DNA of 64,000 nucleotides from assembly GCF_001591805.1 (NCBI RefSeq), contig NZ_BCVP01000027.1, forward strand, positions 40,772 to 104,771, written 5' to 3'. Source of the DNA: Neobacillus novalis NBRC 102450 (GTDB lineage Bacteria; Bacillota; Bacilli; Bacillales; Cytobacillaceae). Below the pieces are notes generated by a model, which was given only the letters and a program-made list of their open reading frames with translations, ran no database searches and was not told the DNA's origin. Made by a program: the position numbers and the translations under genes. This document shows, one piece after another, positions 63,951 through 64,000 of the stretch. Numbering within the stretch: the stretch's first letter is position 1; each line of letters starts with the position of its first letter.

Positions 63951-64000
63951 AAACCCCCACCAACCAGGACAAGTTTTGTGCTGATTGGTGGGGGTTTTTG
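63951..64000 (+). terminator. Terminator of the atp operon
   Basis: AAACCCCCACCAA pairs with TTGGTGGGGGTTT across a 21-nt loop and is followed by TT. It runs to the end of the window. Confidence 0.9.

Overview
This 64 kb window is chromosomal DNA from an endospore-forming, aerobic Bacillaceae bacterium. I judge it close to Bacillus, Neobacillus or Mesobacillus, but the genus cannot be fixed from the sequence alone. The evidence is a gene order like that of Bacillus subtilis between pbpG/speE and the ATP synthase operon, together with spo0F, spoIIR and sspH, strong AAGGAGG-type ribosome sites, and TTG/GTG starts. No rRNA, tRNA, CRISPR array, phage or transposase gene was seen.

Layout. 0.2-7.2 kb: pbpG, the polyamine genes speE-speB, ywiB-argS, and a small spore protein gene (sspH). 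7.3-19.9 kb: clsB, then a fatty and branched-chain acid catabolic block (fadF; thiolase; 3-hydroxybutyryl-CoA dehydrogenase; two acyl-CoA dehydrogenases; a TetR regulator; icmF) with a FadR-like operator and a second palindrome in front of its two halves. 20-31 kb: rpoE, pyrG, DUF2529, spo0F, fbaA, tal, murA2, glpX, rho, rpmE. 31-38.4 kb: tdk, a lipoprotein, prfA-prmC, a membrane protein, spoIIR, ywlB, and ywlC behind a dense DnaA-box cluster. 39-48 kb: mntP, a choline-binding-repeat C39 peptidase, ywlE, rpiB, ywlG, glyA, a fused HTH-LicC-LicA-type protein, upp. 48.4-56.3 kb: a giant secreted subtilase with choline-binding-type repeats, a NERD-domain protein overlapping a Vpr-like subtilase. 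56.7-63.9 kb: the full atpIBEFHAGDC operon.

The core genes are orthodox. The unusual content is between and occasionally inside them. (i) Seven intergenic arrays of strictly 21-bp units, five of them with one conserved leader, each unit carrying two A-tracts about half a unit apart, so that curved DNA two helical turns per unit is predicted. (ii) A REP-like palindrome family (GGTGTCAGGCACC and GGGGTCAGACCCC), copies of which lie in frame inside prmC and ywlC. (iii) Repeated 3'-end echoes, where the end of a gene or its terminator is copied just downstream (mntP, the Vpr-like gene, murA, pyrG, and more distantly the C39 peptidase). (iv) A long inverted repeat flanking pbpG.

Functionally, the clearest accessory module is a possible choline-type surface decoration set: a fused regulator, nucleotidyltransferase and LicA-type kinase inserted between glyA and upp, within 9 kb of two secreted proteases that carry choline-binding-type repeats. 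All product names rest on motif recognition and remembered family features; no database search was run.
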